Assembly: GCF_022059845.1 (NCBI RefSeq) | Contig: NZ_CP091851.1 | Span: forward strand, 1,984,001 to 2,048,000 | DNA from: Terrirubrum flagellatum | Lineage (GTDB): Bacteria; Pseudomonadota; Alphaproteobacteria; Rhizobiales; Beijerinckiaceae | Direction of reading: 5' to 3' | Length of the DNA stretch: 64,000 nucleotides | In this document: piece by piece, positions 25,539 through 34,065 of the stretch | Numbering within the stretch: the first letter of the stretch is position 1 | Layout of the letters: the number at the start of each line of letters is the position of its first letter | Made by a program: the position numbers and the translations under genes | Notes under the pieces: generated by a model | What the model was told of the DNA's origin: nothing | Databases searched by the model: none | What the model saw: the letters and a program-made list of their open reading frames with translations, nothing else

Positions 25539-26528
25539 TCAACTTGCCGCGGCGAGCGGCCGCGCCTCGCGCTCGGCCCAGCTCACGAACACGGCGTCGC
25601 CGGCCTGATAAGGCGACTTCTCGAACGCCTCGTCGCTGAGGATCGCGAGCATGTCAGGCGCGTCGGGCGCATCGAGCGCGAGTTGGATCTGCGCGCCCTG
25701 GAATTCCACGCCGCTGACCTTCGCCGCAATCGCAGACGCTCCGGCCTCGTGCGAGAGCGTGAGCTTGTCGGCGCGGACCGCGATCTTGCCCGCCGGCGTT
25801 GCGATGACGTTGTGGCCGCCGATGAAGCGGGCGACGAATTCGGTGAGCGGCTTGTTGAACATGTCGCGCGGCGAACCCGCCTGCTCGATCTTGCCGGCGT
25901 TCATGATGACGGCGACGTCAGCGAGCGCCATCGCCTCGTCCTGGCTGTGGGTGACATGGACGAAAATAATGCCGAGCTGGCGCTGCAACCGTTTCAGCTC
26001 CGCCCTCACCTTCAGCCGCAGGAACGGGTCAAGCGCAGAAAGCGGTTCGTCGAGCAGGAGAATGCGTGGCTCGGTGATCAGGGCGCGGGCGAGCGCCACG
26101 CGCTGCTGCTGACCGCCCGAAAGCTGCGACGGCAGGCGCTCGGCGTAGCGATCCATGGCGACCAGCGCGAGCATGTCCATCGCCCTCTTCCGCCGCGTCG
26201 CCTTGTCGACGCCGCGCATGCGCAGGGAGAAGGCGACGTTGTCGACACAGTTCAGATGCGGGAACAGGGCGTAGCTCTGGAACATCATCGCCGTGCCCCG
26301 CCTCGCGGGAGCCAAGTCCGTGATGTTGTCGGGGCCGAGGATCACGTCGCCTTCGGAAACGGTCTCGTGGCCGGCGATCATGCGGAGCGTCGAGGTCTTG
26401 CCGCAGCCGGAGGGGCCCAGCAGGCAGCAATAGGACGCGGCCGGAATGCGCAGATCGATCGCATCGACCGCCACCGTGGATCCATACCGCTTCGTGACTT
26501 TGACGAGTTCGAGCCCGACGCCAGCCAA
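25539..26528 (-). CDS. Polyamine-type ABC transporter ATP-binding protein (PotA-like)
   Basis: A 329-residue ATPase with Walker A GPSGCGKT at 38-45, signature LSGGQ at 136-140, Walker B ILLLDEP at 156-162 and a C-terminal TOBE-like domain from about residue 235. The Q-loop MMFQSYALFPHL is typical of the PotA/FbpC/MalK superfamily. The start appears to be TTG at 26528 with AGAGG upstream; no in-frame ATG or GTG fits. It is the first gene of the operon and is divergent from phrB, sharing a gap of about 170 bases. Confidence 0.9.
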   Translation of the reverse strand: MAGVGLELVKVTKRYGSTVAVDAIDLRIPAASYCCLLGPSGCGKTSTLRMIAGHETVSEGDVILGPDNITDLAPARRGTAMMFQSYALFPHLNCVDNVAFSLRMRGVDKATRRKRAMDMLALVAMDRYAERLPSQLSGGQQQRVALARALITEPRILLLDEPLSALDPFLRLKVRAELKRLQRQLGIIFVHVTHSQDEAMALADVAVIMNAGKIEQAGSPRDMFNKPLTEFVARFIGGHNVIATPAGKIAVRADKLTLSHEAGASAIAAKVSGVEFQGAQIQLALDAPDAPDMLAILSDEAFEKSPYQAGDAVFVSWAEREARPLAAAS

Positions 26529-26699
26529 TTCAGATCGCCTCTTATTTGGGCAATTGAAAGCAATCGCTGTGCCATCCCGCGGGACTTTCGGGTGCTCTCA
26601 GCCCCACTTTTCCTGTGCGCCTGCGCCCGATTGACGCGCCACCGTCATCCATCCAGCTCGCCCGCGTGTAGCGCTAGGGAAGACCGGAGGGCTTCGCAC

Positions 26700-28190
26700 A
26701 TGAGCGAAAAGTATGCGATCGTCTGGTTCAGGAACGATCTGCGACTGGGCGACAATCCGGCGCTGGCGGCCGCGGCGCGATCAGGGTTGCCGCTTCTCTG
26801 CCTCTACATCCGCGACGAGGAGAGCGCTGGACTGCGCCCGCTCGGCGGCGCGGCGCGATGGTGGCTGCACGGCTCGCTCGCCGCGCTAGAGGCCAATCTC
26901 GAAAACCGTGGCGCGGGGCTGACCATTCTCGCGGGCGGCGCGCTTCCTATCTTCGAAGGTCTTGCCGCATCCGGCGCCGCGGCTCGCGTGTACTGGAACC
27001 GGAGATACGGGGCGGCGGAGGTCGCGTTGGACAGCGCCATCAAGACGATGCTGACCGAGAAGGGGGTGGCCTGCGAGAGCTTCAACGGGTCGCTGCTGCA
27101 CGAGCCGTGGGAGGTGACGACCTCGGCAGGCATGCCAATGAAAGTATTCACGCCGTTCTGGCGCGCGGCCCAGAGCAAGCGAGAGCCCGCGTCGCCGCTG
27201 ACTGCTCCGAAATCATTGAAGGGCGCAAAGCCACTCAAGATAGGCGGACTGAAACCCGTCTCGCTTGCATCACTCAAGCTCGAACCGACGAAGCCCGACT
27301 GGGCGAAAGGCTTCCACGAATATTGGACGCGCGGCGAGGACGGAGCCCGCGAACGCCTCGGCGATTTCCTCGACGAATCTCTCGACGGTTACACGGATGG
27401 GCGTGATCGGCCGGACAAATCAGCCACGTCCCGCCTGTCGCCTTACCTGCGTTTCGGAGAGGTCTCGCCCCGCCAGATATGGAGCGCGGGGCAACAGCAT
27501 GTGCTTTCCGACCGCGGCGGCGAGAGTGATTTCGGCAAATTCGCATCCGAGCTCGGTTGGCGCGAATTCTCTTATCATCTGCTCTTTCACCATCCCGATC
27601 TCGCGACGAAGAATTTCCAGCCGCGCTTCGACGAATTTCCGTGGGTGGAGAATGAAGCGCATCTCGAAGCCTGGCAGCGCGGACGCACTGGCTATCCCAT
27701 GGTCGACGCCGGCATGCGCGAACTCTGGGCTACCGGCTGGATGCACAACCGCGTGCGCATGATCACTGCGTCGTTTCTTGTGAAGCACCTGCTGATCGAC
27801 TGGCGCGAAGGCGAGCAGTGGTTCTGGGACACGCTTGTCGACGCCGACCCCGCCAACAATCCGGCGAGTTGGCAGTGGGTCGCCGGCTCCGGCGCCGACG
27901 CCGCGCCCTATTTCAGGATCTTCAACCCGGTGCTGCAGGGCGAGAAATTCGATCCCAAGGGCGACTATGTCCGGCGCTGGATTCCCGAGATCGCGAAACT
28001 TCCCGATAGCGTGATCCATGAGCCCTGGGAGGCGTCCGCAGCGCAACTCAACGCGGCCGGCGTCGCGCTCGGCAAGACCTATCCGAAGCCGATCGTCGAT
28101 CACGCCGCCGCGCGCGAGCGGGCGCTCGCCGCTTTCGCCGCGACGAAGGGCACGGAGCCTCCCATTCCCAAACGGACTCGCCGCTCATGA
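26700..28190 (+). CDS. phrB: Deoxyribodipyrimidine photolyase
   Basis: A 496-residue light-driven DNA repair enzyme for cyclobutane pyrimidine dimers. Residues 1-170 form the antenna-cofactor Rossmann domain (VWFRNDLRLGDNPAL); the C-terminal FAD domain has TSRLSPYLRFGEVSPRQIW, WMHNRVRMITASFLVK and DADPANNPASWQW. CGGAGGG before ATG 26700 sets the start; the open frame extends far upstream but only as a shadow over the divergent transporter gene. It overlaps the next gene by four bases and leads a cluster with COG2907, DUF1365 and cfa. Confidence 0.94.
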   Translation: MSEKYAIVWFRNDLRLGDNPALAAAARSGLPLLCLYIRDEESAGLRPLGGAARWWLHGSLAALEANLENRGAGLTILAGGALPIFEGLAASGAAARVYWNRRYGAAEVALDSAIKTMLTEKGVACESFNGSLLHEPWEVTTSAGMPMKVFTPFWRAAQSKREPASPLTAPKSLKGAKPLKIGGLKPVSLASLKLEPTKPDWAKGFHEYWTRGEDGARERLGDFLDESLDGYTDGRDRPDKSATSRLSPYLRFGEVSPRQIWSAGQQHVLSDRGGESDFGKFASELGWREFSYHLLFHHPDLATKNFQPRFDEFPWVENEAHLEAWQRGRTGYPMVDAGMRELWATGWMHNRVRMITASFLVKHLLIDWREGEQWFWDTLVDADPANNPASWQWVAGSGADAAPYFRIFNPVLQGEKFDPKGDYVRRWIPEIAKLPDSVIHEPWEASAAQLNAAGVALGKTYPKPIVDHAAARERALAAFAATKGTEPPIPKRTRRS

Positions 28191-29494
28191 AGATCGCCAT
28201 CATCGGCTCCGGCATCTCAGGTAATGCGGCGGCTTGGGCGCTGGCGACAAGCACGCGGCATGACCTCACCATCTATGAGAAGGGGTCAACGATCGGAGGC
28301 CACAGCGCAACTGTCGACGTCGACTATGACGGACGCCGGATTCCAGTCGACACAGGTTTCATTGTCTTCAACGAATTGAACTATCCGAATTTCCATGCGC
28401 TGCTGACGTTGCTCGGCGTGAGGACCCAACGCTCCGACATGGGATTTTCGCTCTCGTCGCGTGGCGGCGCGTTCGAGTGGGCCGGACGCGAAAAGAATGT
28501 CATCGTCGGTTTTCTCGCGCGCAAACGGAATCTCATTTCGCCGAGGCACTTCCACATGCTCTATGAGATGTTCCGCTTCAACCGGCAGGCGATCGCCGAT
28601 CGCAAGGCGGACCGGCTGGGGCGGCTTTCGCTGCACGCCTATCTCGACACGCATAAATTCTCACAACGTTTCCGGCGCGACTATCTCCTGCCCATGGCCG
28701 CCGCAATCTGGTCGATGCCGATGGCGCGCATCCTTGACTTTCCCGCCGCGAGCTTCGTCGCCTTCTTCGACAATCATCGGCTCCTGCATTGGACGCGGCC
28801 CTCCTGGCGCACGATCAGTGGCGGCAGCCGGGAATATGTCGCGGAGCTGATCACGCCATTCCGCGATCGCATTCGGCTCAATTGCGGCGTGACGCGCGTC
28901 ATACGCCACGATCTCGGCGTCGATGTCGCGGATTCATCGGGACGCCACGAGCGTTTCGATCATGTCATCATCGCCGCGCACTCGGATCAGGCGCTCGCGA
29001 TGCTTGATGAGCCGACGCCGCTCGAACGTTCGGCGCTTTCTGCGATCGCCTATCGCGACAACGACGTCTATCTCCATCGCGACCCGAGACTGATGCCGAA
29101 GCGGCGCGCCGCGTGGGCGGCCTGGAACGTCATCGACACCGGCGAGCCTGGAGCAAGTCCCTCCGTGACCTACTGGATGAACGCGCTGCAGAATATCGAT
29201 CCATCCCGTCCGCTCTTCGTCAGCCTTAATCCTCCTGTCGAGCCCGAGCCCTCGCTAGTGTTCGGACGCTACGTCTATGCGCATCCGCAATATGATTCCG
29301 CAGCGGTCGCGGCGCAGCAGAAGCTCGGCGCGATCCAGGGCCATGGCGGCGTCTGGTATTGCGGCGCCTGGACCGGCTACGGCTTCCACGAGGACGGTTG
29401 TTCGTCGGGCCTTGCGGTCGCGGAACGCCTTGGCGCGCGCGTTCCCTGGCGCGGCGCGACGTCCGCGCCGGCGCTCGCAATCGCGGCGGAATGA
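28187..29494 (+). CDS. COG2907 FAD-dependent oxidoreductase
   Basis: A 435-residue amine-oxidase-like flavoprotein. The N-terminal FAD-binding motif is IIGSGISGNAAAWAL (GxGxxG at 7-12), followed by the acidic end of the second strand in YEKGSTIGGHS. The C-terminal FAD segment is VWYCGAWTGYGFHEDGCSSG. Members occur almost always beside DUF1365 and a cyclopropane synthase, as here; related genes belong to the singlet-oxygen (RpoE-ChrR) regulon of Rhodobacter and are implicated in modified fatty-acid synthesis. The reaction here is therefore probably oxidation or desaturation of a lipid acyl chain, which is inference. Confidence 0.88.
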   Translation: MKIAIIGSGISGNAAAWALATSTRHDLTIYEKGSTIGGHSATVDVDYDGRRIPVDTGFIVFNELNYPNFHALLTLLGVRTQRSDMGFSLSSRGGAFEWAGREKNVIVGFLARKRNLISPRHFHMLYEMFRFNRQAIADRKADRLGRLSLHAYLDTHKFSQRFRRDYLLPMAAAIWSMPMARILDFPAASFVAFFDNHRLLHWTRPSWRTISGGSREYVAELITPFRDRIRLNCGVTRVIRHDLGVDVADSSGRHERFDHVIIAAHSDQALAMLDEPTPLERSALSAIAYRDNDVYLHRDPRLMPKRRAAWAAWNVIDTGEPGASPSVTYWMNALQNIDPSRPLFVSLNPPVEPEPSLVFGRYVYAHPQYDSAAVAAQQKLGAIQGHGGVWYCGAWTGYGFHEDGCSSGLAVAERLGARVPWRGATSAPALAIAAE

Positions 29495-30381
29495 TCGTGA
29501 GCAGCGCGCGCTTTCATCCCCCTGTCGCCGCGGTCTCGCTCTACCGCGGCGAGGTGATGCATGCGCGGCTGAAGCCATTCGGCTATCGCTTCGCATACCG
29601 CGTCGCAACAATCCTGATCGATATCGACCGGCTCGAAGAAGCGAAGAAGGCTTCGCGCCTTTTCTCCGTCGGCCGCTTCAATCTCTACGGTTTCGACATC
29701 CGCGACCACGGCAAGGGCGACGGCTCCAGTTTGCGCGCCCATGTGGATGAGGCATTTGCGCAGGCTGGCCTAGCGGAACCTCCGACGCGCGTGCTGCTGC
29801 TTTGCTACCCTCGAATCCTCGGCCGCGTCTTCGATCCGCTCTCGGTCTATTTCGCCTATGACGCACGGGATGAGCTGGTTGGAGTGATCTATGAGGTGCG
29901 CAACACATTTGGGCAGCGCCACTCCTATATCGCGCCTGTGCGCGCGGGCGAAATGAGCGAAGCGGGATTGAGGCAGGAGCGCGACAAGCTTTTCCATGTC
30001 TCGCCGTTCCTGCCCATGAATCTCCGCTATCGTTTCAGACTGCGTCCGCCTGCCGAAAATGTTGCGATCCGTATTCTTGAAATCGATGCGCAAGGCCCCG
30101 TGCTGGCCGCGACATTTCATGGGCGGCGCGAGAAGGTTTGCGCTGCAACACTCGTCTCGGCCTTCGCCGCCATTCCGTTCCTGACGATCAAGGTGATCGT
30201 CAGCATCCATTGGGAAGCGCTGAAGCTCTGGATCAAGGGCGCGCGCCTGTTCGCCCGACCCATTCCTCCCGCCCCATTGAGCATCGAAGGAAAAGGCGCC
30301 TATTCTGACGCCATCGGCGCGATCGCGTCCTCGACGTCGCCATGCGGCGAAACGGCGAACGCAGAACGGCGCGCCGCCTGA
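29491..30381 (+). CDS. DUF1365 domain-containing protein
   Basis: A 296-residue protein of DUF1365. Family hallmarks are the start ALYRG/VSLYRGEVMHARLKP with YRFAYRV, then NPLSVYFAYD-like DPLSVYFAYD near residue 115 and EVRNTFGQRHSY. The C-terminal third has HGRREKV and a weak hydrophobic stretch. It overlaps the preceding flavoprotein gene by four bases (ATGA) and precedes cfa by 15 bases, so the four genes are one transcription unit. No biochemical function is established; the gene context implies acyl-chain or cyclopropane/furan fatty-acid metabolism. Confidence 0.87.
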   Translation: MIVSSARFHPPVAAVSLYRGEVMHARLKPFGYRFAYRVATILIDIDRLEEAKKASRLFSVGRFNLYGFDIRDHGKGDGSSLRAHVDEAFAQAGLAEPPTRVLLLCYPRILGRVFDPLSVYFAYDARDELVGVIYEVRNTFGQRHSYIAPVRAGEMSEAGLRQERDKLFHVSPFLPMNLRYRFRLRPPAENVAIRILEIDAQGPVLAATFHGRREKVCAATLVSAFAAIPFLTIKVIVSIHWEALKLWIKGARLFARPIPPAPLSIEGKGAYSDAIGAIASSTSPCGETANAERRAA

Positions 30382-30396
30382 GGCGACGGGGCGACC

Positions 30397-31620
30397 ATGA
30401 CGTCAGGCGACACGACATCACCCGCTGGCGTTGTCCCGCGCGACATGCCGTTCACGGCGCGGCTGGCCTTCAGCTACGCCAAAGGCATCCAGCGTGGACG
30501 TCTCGACGTCGAATTGCCTGACGGCCGCAAGCTTGCGTTTCATGGCCGCGAGCCCGGTCCCCACGCGCTGATGCTCGTGCGCGACTGGGGCTTCGCTCGC
30601 CGCATGGTGGCAGGCGGCGATATCGGGCTTGGCGAAGCCTATATGCGTAACGAATGGGACAGTCCCGACGTCACAAAATTCCTCGAGCTGTTTTGTGTGA
30701 ACCATTCAGCGATCGAGACGATGCTCGACGGCCGCTCGATCATTCGCTGGTGGCAGCAGTTCCGGCACTATCTCAACCGTAACACGCACAGCGGATCGAA
30801 GCGCAACATCCACGCCCATTACGATCTCGGCAATCACTTCTATTCGGCGTGGCTCGATCGCACGATGACCTATTCGTCGGCGATCTTCGCGCCAGGCGAC
30901 AATGATCTCGCGAGCGGCCAGACGCGGAAATATCGCGCGCTCGCCGAAGGCGTTGATCTCAAGCGCGATCATCATGTGCTCGAGATCGGCTGCGGCTGGG
31001 GCGGATTCGCCGAATATGCGGCGAAGGAGATCGGCTGCAAGGTGACGGGTCTCACCATCTCGCAGGAGCAGTTCGATTTCGCGCGGCGGCGCATGCAGAA
31101 GGAAGGTCTGAGCGACAAGGTCGAGATCAAGCTGCAGGACTATCGCGACGAGACAGGCGTCTATGACCGCATCGCATCGATCGAGATGTTCGAGGCGGTC
31201 GGCGAGAATTACTGGCCATCCTTCTTCAGTCAGATGCGCGACCGGTTGAAGAGCGGCGGGTTTGCCGGCGTGCAGGTGATCACGATTCAGGAAAAGCTTT
31301 TCGAAAGCTACAGGCGCGAGATCGATTTCATCCGCCGCTATATCTTCCCTGGCGGCATGCTGCCAACACCAACCATCATGCGCCAGCTTGGCGAGAAGTT
31401 CGGCGTACCCTTAAAAGACGAACGCGAATTCGCACTCGATTATGCGCAGACGTTGTCGGCCTGGCGCGAGCGCTTCTTCGCCGCGTGGCCGCAATTGCTG
31501 CCGCTCGGTTTCGATGAGCGTTTCAAGCGCATGTGGAACTACTACTTCTCCTATTGCGAGGCCGGCTTTCGCTCGAAGAATATCGATGTCAGGCAAATGG
31601 TGTTCGGCAAACCTAATTAG
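30397..31620 (+). CDS. cfa: Cyclopropane-fatty-acyl-phospholipid synthase
   Basis: A 407-residue SAM-dependent methyltransferase acting on unsaturated acyl chains of membrane phospholipids. The SAM motif is LEIGCGWGGFAEYA at about 195-208; the region ASIEMFEAVGENYW and RRYIFPGGMLPT are hallmark CFA segments, and the C-terminus YYFSYCEAGFRSKNID is standard. The N-terminal 100 residues form the usual lipid-binding domain. It closes the phrB-COG2907-DUF1365-cfa unit. Its last eight bases overlap the 3' end of the convergent SDR gene. It could instead be a C-methylating branch (UfaM-like), which the sequence alone does not separate. Confidence 0.92.
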   Translation: MTSGDTTSPAGVVPRDMPFTARLAFSYAKGIQRGRLDVELPDGRKLAFHGREPGPHALMLVRDWGFARRMVAGGDIGLGEAYMRNEWDSPDVTKFLELFCVNHSAIETMLDGRSIIRWWQQFRHYLNRNTHSGSKRNIHAHYDLGNHFYSAWLDRTMTYSSAIFAPGDNDLASGQTRKYRALAEGVDLKRDHHVLEIGCGWGGFAEYAAKEIGCKVTGLTISQEQFDFARRRMQKEGLSDKVEIKLQDYRDETGVYDRIASIEMFEAVGENYWPSFFSQMRDRLKSGGFAGVQVITIQEKLFESYRREIDFIRRYIFPGGMLPTPTIMRQLGEKFGVPLKDEREFALDYAQTLSAWRERFFAAWPQLLPLGFDERFKRMWNYYFSYCEAGFRSKNIDVRQMVFGKPN

Positions 31621-32404
31621 GCTTGCTGCGCTTCCAGCCCGTGATCGCGGCGACGACGGGAAAATAGAGCCGATAAGGCAGCGCGCTGACAAATTTGACG
31701 ATCAGCGCCATCGGCCAGGGAAATGCGATCTCGAATCCGCCGCGTGCGAAACCGCGAACGACGCGTTCGGCGGCGTCCTCTACGGTTAGAAGGAACGGCA
31801 TCGACGTGTTGTTCCGGCGCGTCATCGCAGTATCGACGAAGCCGGGATTGACGATCTGGATCGTGACGTTGTTGCGATCGCCGTCGAATTTCAGGCTCTC
31901 GGCGAGATTGATGAGCGCGGCCTTTGAAGCGCCATAAGCGGCGGTTCGCGGAAGGCCGCCATAACCGACGAGCGACGCGTTGATCGCGATCTGCCCGTGC
32001 TGGCGCGCAATCATCAAAGGCAGAAGACCGGCCAGCCCCTCGACGACGCCACGCACGTTGACCGCGTATGTCGCGTGAAACGCGTCGGCGTCGATCTCGG
32101 TGTTTCTGCTCGCGGAACCAACGCCGGCATTGAAGAAAGCGAGCGCGATCGGACCATATCGGGCCTCGATCTCATCGGCGGCTACGCGAGTCGCTGCGGG
32201 ATCGCCGACATCGAGCGGAAATGTGATGATCTTTCCGGCTGACGCTTCCGCGACGAGTTCGGCAAGCGCCTCCGCGCGCCGTGCAGAGACTACGACGGTG
32301 AAACCGCGCCTTGCGAGCGCCAGCGCTACCGCGCGGCCGATGCCGGAGCTCGCGCCAGTGATCCAGACGACGCCGTCGCCGGGTTGGGCGCGATAGGAAC
32401 TCAA
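31613..32404 (-). CDS. SDR family oxidoreductase
   Basis: A 263-residue classical short-chain dehydrogenase. The cofactor motif is TGASSGIG at about 16-23, with NAG in FFNAGVG, the catalytic serine in INASLVGYG, and YGASKAAL giving the Tyr and Lys. The residues after strand 2 (SARR) suggest NADP(H). The apparent start is TTG at 32404, 28 bases after sufX on the same strand, so it could be read from the suf operon, yet functionally such SDRs usually belong with COG2907-DUF1365-cfa clusters, which converge on it here. A short hydrophobic C-terminal stretch precedes a basic tail. Confidence 0.87.
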   Translation of the reverse strand: MSSYRAQPGDGVVWITGASSGIGRAVALALARRGFTVVVSARRAEALAELVAEASAGKIITFPLDVGDPAATRVAADEIEARYGPIALAFFNAGVGSASRNTEIDADAFHATYAVNVRGVVEGLAGLLPLMIARQHGQIAINASLVGYGGLPRTAAYGASKAALINLAESLKFDGDRNNVTIQIVNPGFVDTAMTRRNNTSMPFLLTVEDAAERVVRGFARGGFEIAFPWPMALIVKFVSALPYRLYFPVVAAITGWKRSKPN

Positions 32405-32432
32405 TTGAACTGAGCGCGAGAGGCCGCCGCTC

Positions 32433-32813
32433 TCACCACATATCGAGCGCGGCGCGGGCCATGTCGGACATGCGCGACTGATCCCATGGCGGGTCGAAGG
32501 TCATGTCGACCTTGACGCCGGAGACGCCCTGAACAGCGCCAACGGCGTTCTCGACCCAGCCTGGCATCTCGCCAGCGACCGGGCAGCCCGGCGCAGTCAG
32601 CGTCATGTCGATCGTGACGAACTTCTCATCGGAGATATCGACCTTGTAGATCAGGCCGAGTTCATAGATGTCGGCCGGGATTTCAGGGTCGTAGACCGTC
32701 TTCAACGCGGCGATGATGTCGTCGGTCAACCGGTCCAGCTCTTCCGGCAGGATGGCGCTCGCGGAGGCGACGTCAGGGCGGTTCGGCTCGGCGACAGCGG
32801 TATCGGCAGTCAT
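32433..32813 (-). CDS. sufX: SUF-associated DUF59/MIP18 family Fe-S assembly protein
   Basis: A 126-residue protein with a DUF59 (MIP18/PaaD-like) domain from about residue 28: ALKTVYDPEIPADIYELGLIY and MTLTAPGCPVAGEMP, including the conserved cysteine of the APGCP loop. Such proteins help mature Fe-S proteins; this gene is called sufT or sufX in alphaproteobacterial suf operons. AAGGAG before ATG 32813 is a strong ribosome site, and only nine bases separate it from sufS. A SufA-type carrier gene, which often follows here, is missing; an SDR gene follows instead. Confidence 0.9.
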   Translation of the reverse strand: MTADTAVAEPNRPDVASASAILPEELDRLTDDIIAALKTVYDPEIPADIYELGLIYKVDISDEKFVTIDMTLTAPGCPVAGEMPGWVENAVGAVQGVSGVKVDMTFDPPWDQSRMSDMARAALDMW

Positions 32814-32822
32814 TGCGGCTCC

Positions 32823-34061
32823 TTATCCGAACAGCGTTTCGGCCTTGCGCAATGCATTGGCAAGAGCGTCGACCTCCTCCAGCGTATTGTAAAGGCCGAA
32901 CGAGGCGCGACAGGTGGACGTCACCCCATATCGGGCGAGAAGCGGCATGGCGCAATGGGTGCCGGCGCGGACCGCCACGCCGGCCCGGTCGATGACGGTC
33001 GCGACGTCATGGGCGTGGGCTCCCGCCATCTCGAAGGAGACGATGGCGCCCTTGTCCCTCGCCTTGCCGAAGATGCGGATGGAATTCATCTCCCCCAGCC
33101 GCTGATGGGCGTAGTCGCGTAGCGCCCGCTCATGGGAGAGGATGTTCTGACGGCCGAGCGCCATCATATATTCGAGTGCGGCGCCAAGTCCGGCGGCTTC
33201 GATGATCGCAGGCGTGCCGGCTTCGAAGCGATGGGGCGGGTCGTTATAGGTCACTGTGTCCATGGTGACCGTCTCGATCATCTCGCCGCCGCCTTCGAAG
33301 GGCGGCAGGACGTCGAGCCACTTCTTCTTGCCGTAGAGGACGCCGATCCCGGTCGGACCGTACACCTTGTGGCCGGTGAAACCGTAGAAATCGACATCGA
33401 GGTCCTGCACGTCGAGCGGCAGGTGAACCGCGCCCTGCGCGCCATCAACCACGACGGGAACGCCGCGCGGCTTGCAGAGCGCGACGATATCCTTCAGCGG
33501 CGTCACCGTGCCGAGCGCGTTCGACATATGCGTGATCGACACGACCTTGGTGCGCGGCGACAGGAGCTTCTCGAACTCGTCGAGCAGGAATTCGCCTTCA
33601 TCATCGACCGGCGCCCACTTGATCACGGCGCCATGCCGCTCACGCCAGAAATGCCAGGGCACGATGTTGGAATGATGCTCCATGATCGAGAGGATGATCT
33701 CGTCGCCCTCGCCGATCTTGAGATGCCGCCCGAGCGACGACGCCACGAGATTGAGCGAACCCGTGACAGAGCGGGTGAAGATCACCTCTTCTGTCGACTT
33801 CGCATTAACGAAGCGTCGGGCGCTTTCGCGCGCCGCTTCATACGCCTCCGTCGATGCATTCGCGAGGAAATGCAGCCCGCGATGCACGTTGGCGTAGTTG
33901 TTCTCCATCAGATGCGTCATCGCATCGATGACGGCGCGCGGCTTCTGGGCCGATGCGCCATTGTCGAGATAAACGAGCGGCTTGCCATAGACCTGCCGCG
34001 ACAGGATCGGGAAATCCCGCCTGATCGCGTGGACGTCGTAAGGTTTCACCGGCGCGTTCAT
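32823..34061 (-). CDS. sufS: Cysteine desulfurase SufS
   Basis: A 412-residue group II cysteine desulfurase that takes sulfur from cysteine for Fe-S cluster assembly. The PLP lysine is K232 in GFTGHKVYGPTG, and the catalytic cysteine is C370 in RAGTHCAMPLL. The N-terminus has the family pattern YLDNGASAQKPRAVID. It needs a sulfur acceptor; no sufE gene is in the operon, so one must be elsewhere. It lies four bases after sufD. A second, NifS/IscS-like desulfurase begins the same operon. Confidence 0.95.
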   Translation of the reverse strand: MNAPVKPYDVHAIRRDFPILSRQVYGKPLVYLDNGASAQKPRAVIDAMTHLMENNYANVHRGLHFLANASTEAYEAARESARRFVNAKSTEEVIFTRSVTGSLNLVASSLGRHLKIGEGDEIILSIMEHHSNIVPWHFWRERHGAVIKWAPVDDEGEFLLDEFEKLLSPRTKVVSITHMSNALGTVTPLKDIVALCKPRGVPVVVDGAQGAVHLPLDVQDLDVDFYGFTGHKVYGPTGIGVLYGKKKWLDVLPPFEGGGEMIETVTMDTVTYNDPPHRFEAGTPAIIEAAGLGAALEYMMALGRQNILSHERALRDYAHQRLGEMNSIRIFGKARDKGAIVSFEMAGAHAHDVATVIDRAGVAVRAGTHCAMPLLARYGVTSTCRASFGLYNTLEEVDALANALRKAETLFG

Positions 34062-34065
34062 CAGA

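Noticed and set aside
26645-26675. TCATCC-N18-TAGCGC as a possible RpoE/ChrR-type promoter for phrB
   Set aside because: The -35 is one base off, but the -10 matches the TAAGA consensus poorly, so chance is likely.
25488-26699. Upstream extension of the photolyase frame
   Set aside because: It lies antisense over the transporter ATPase gene; the photolyase has a good ribosome site and family start at 26700.
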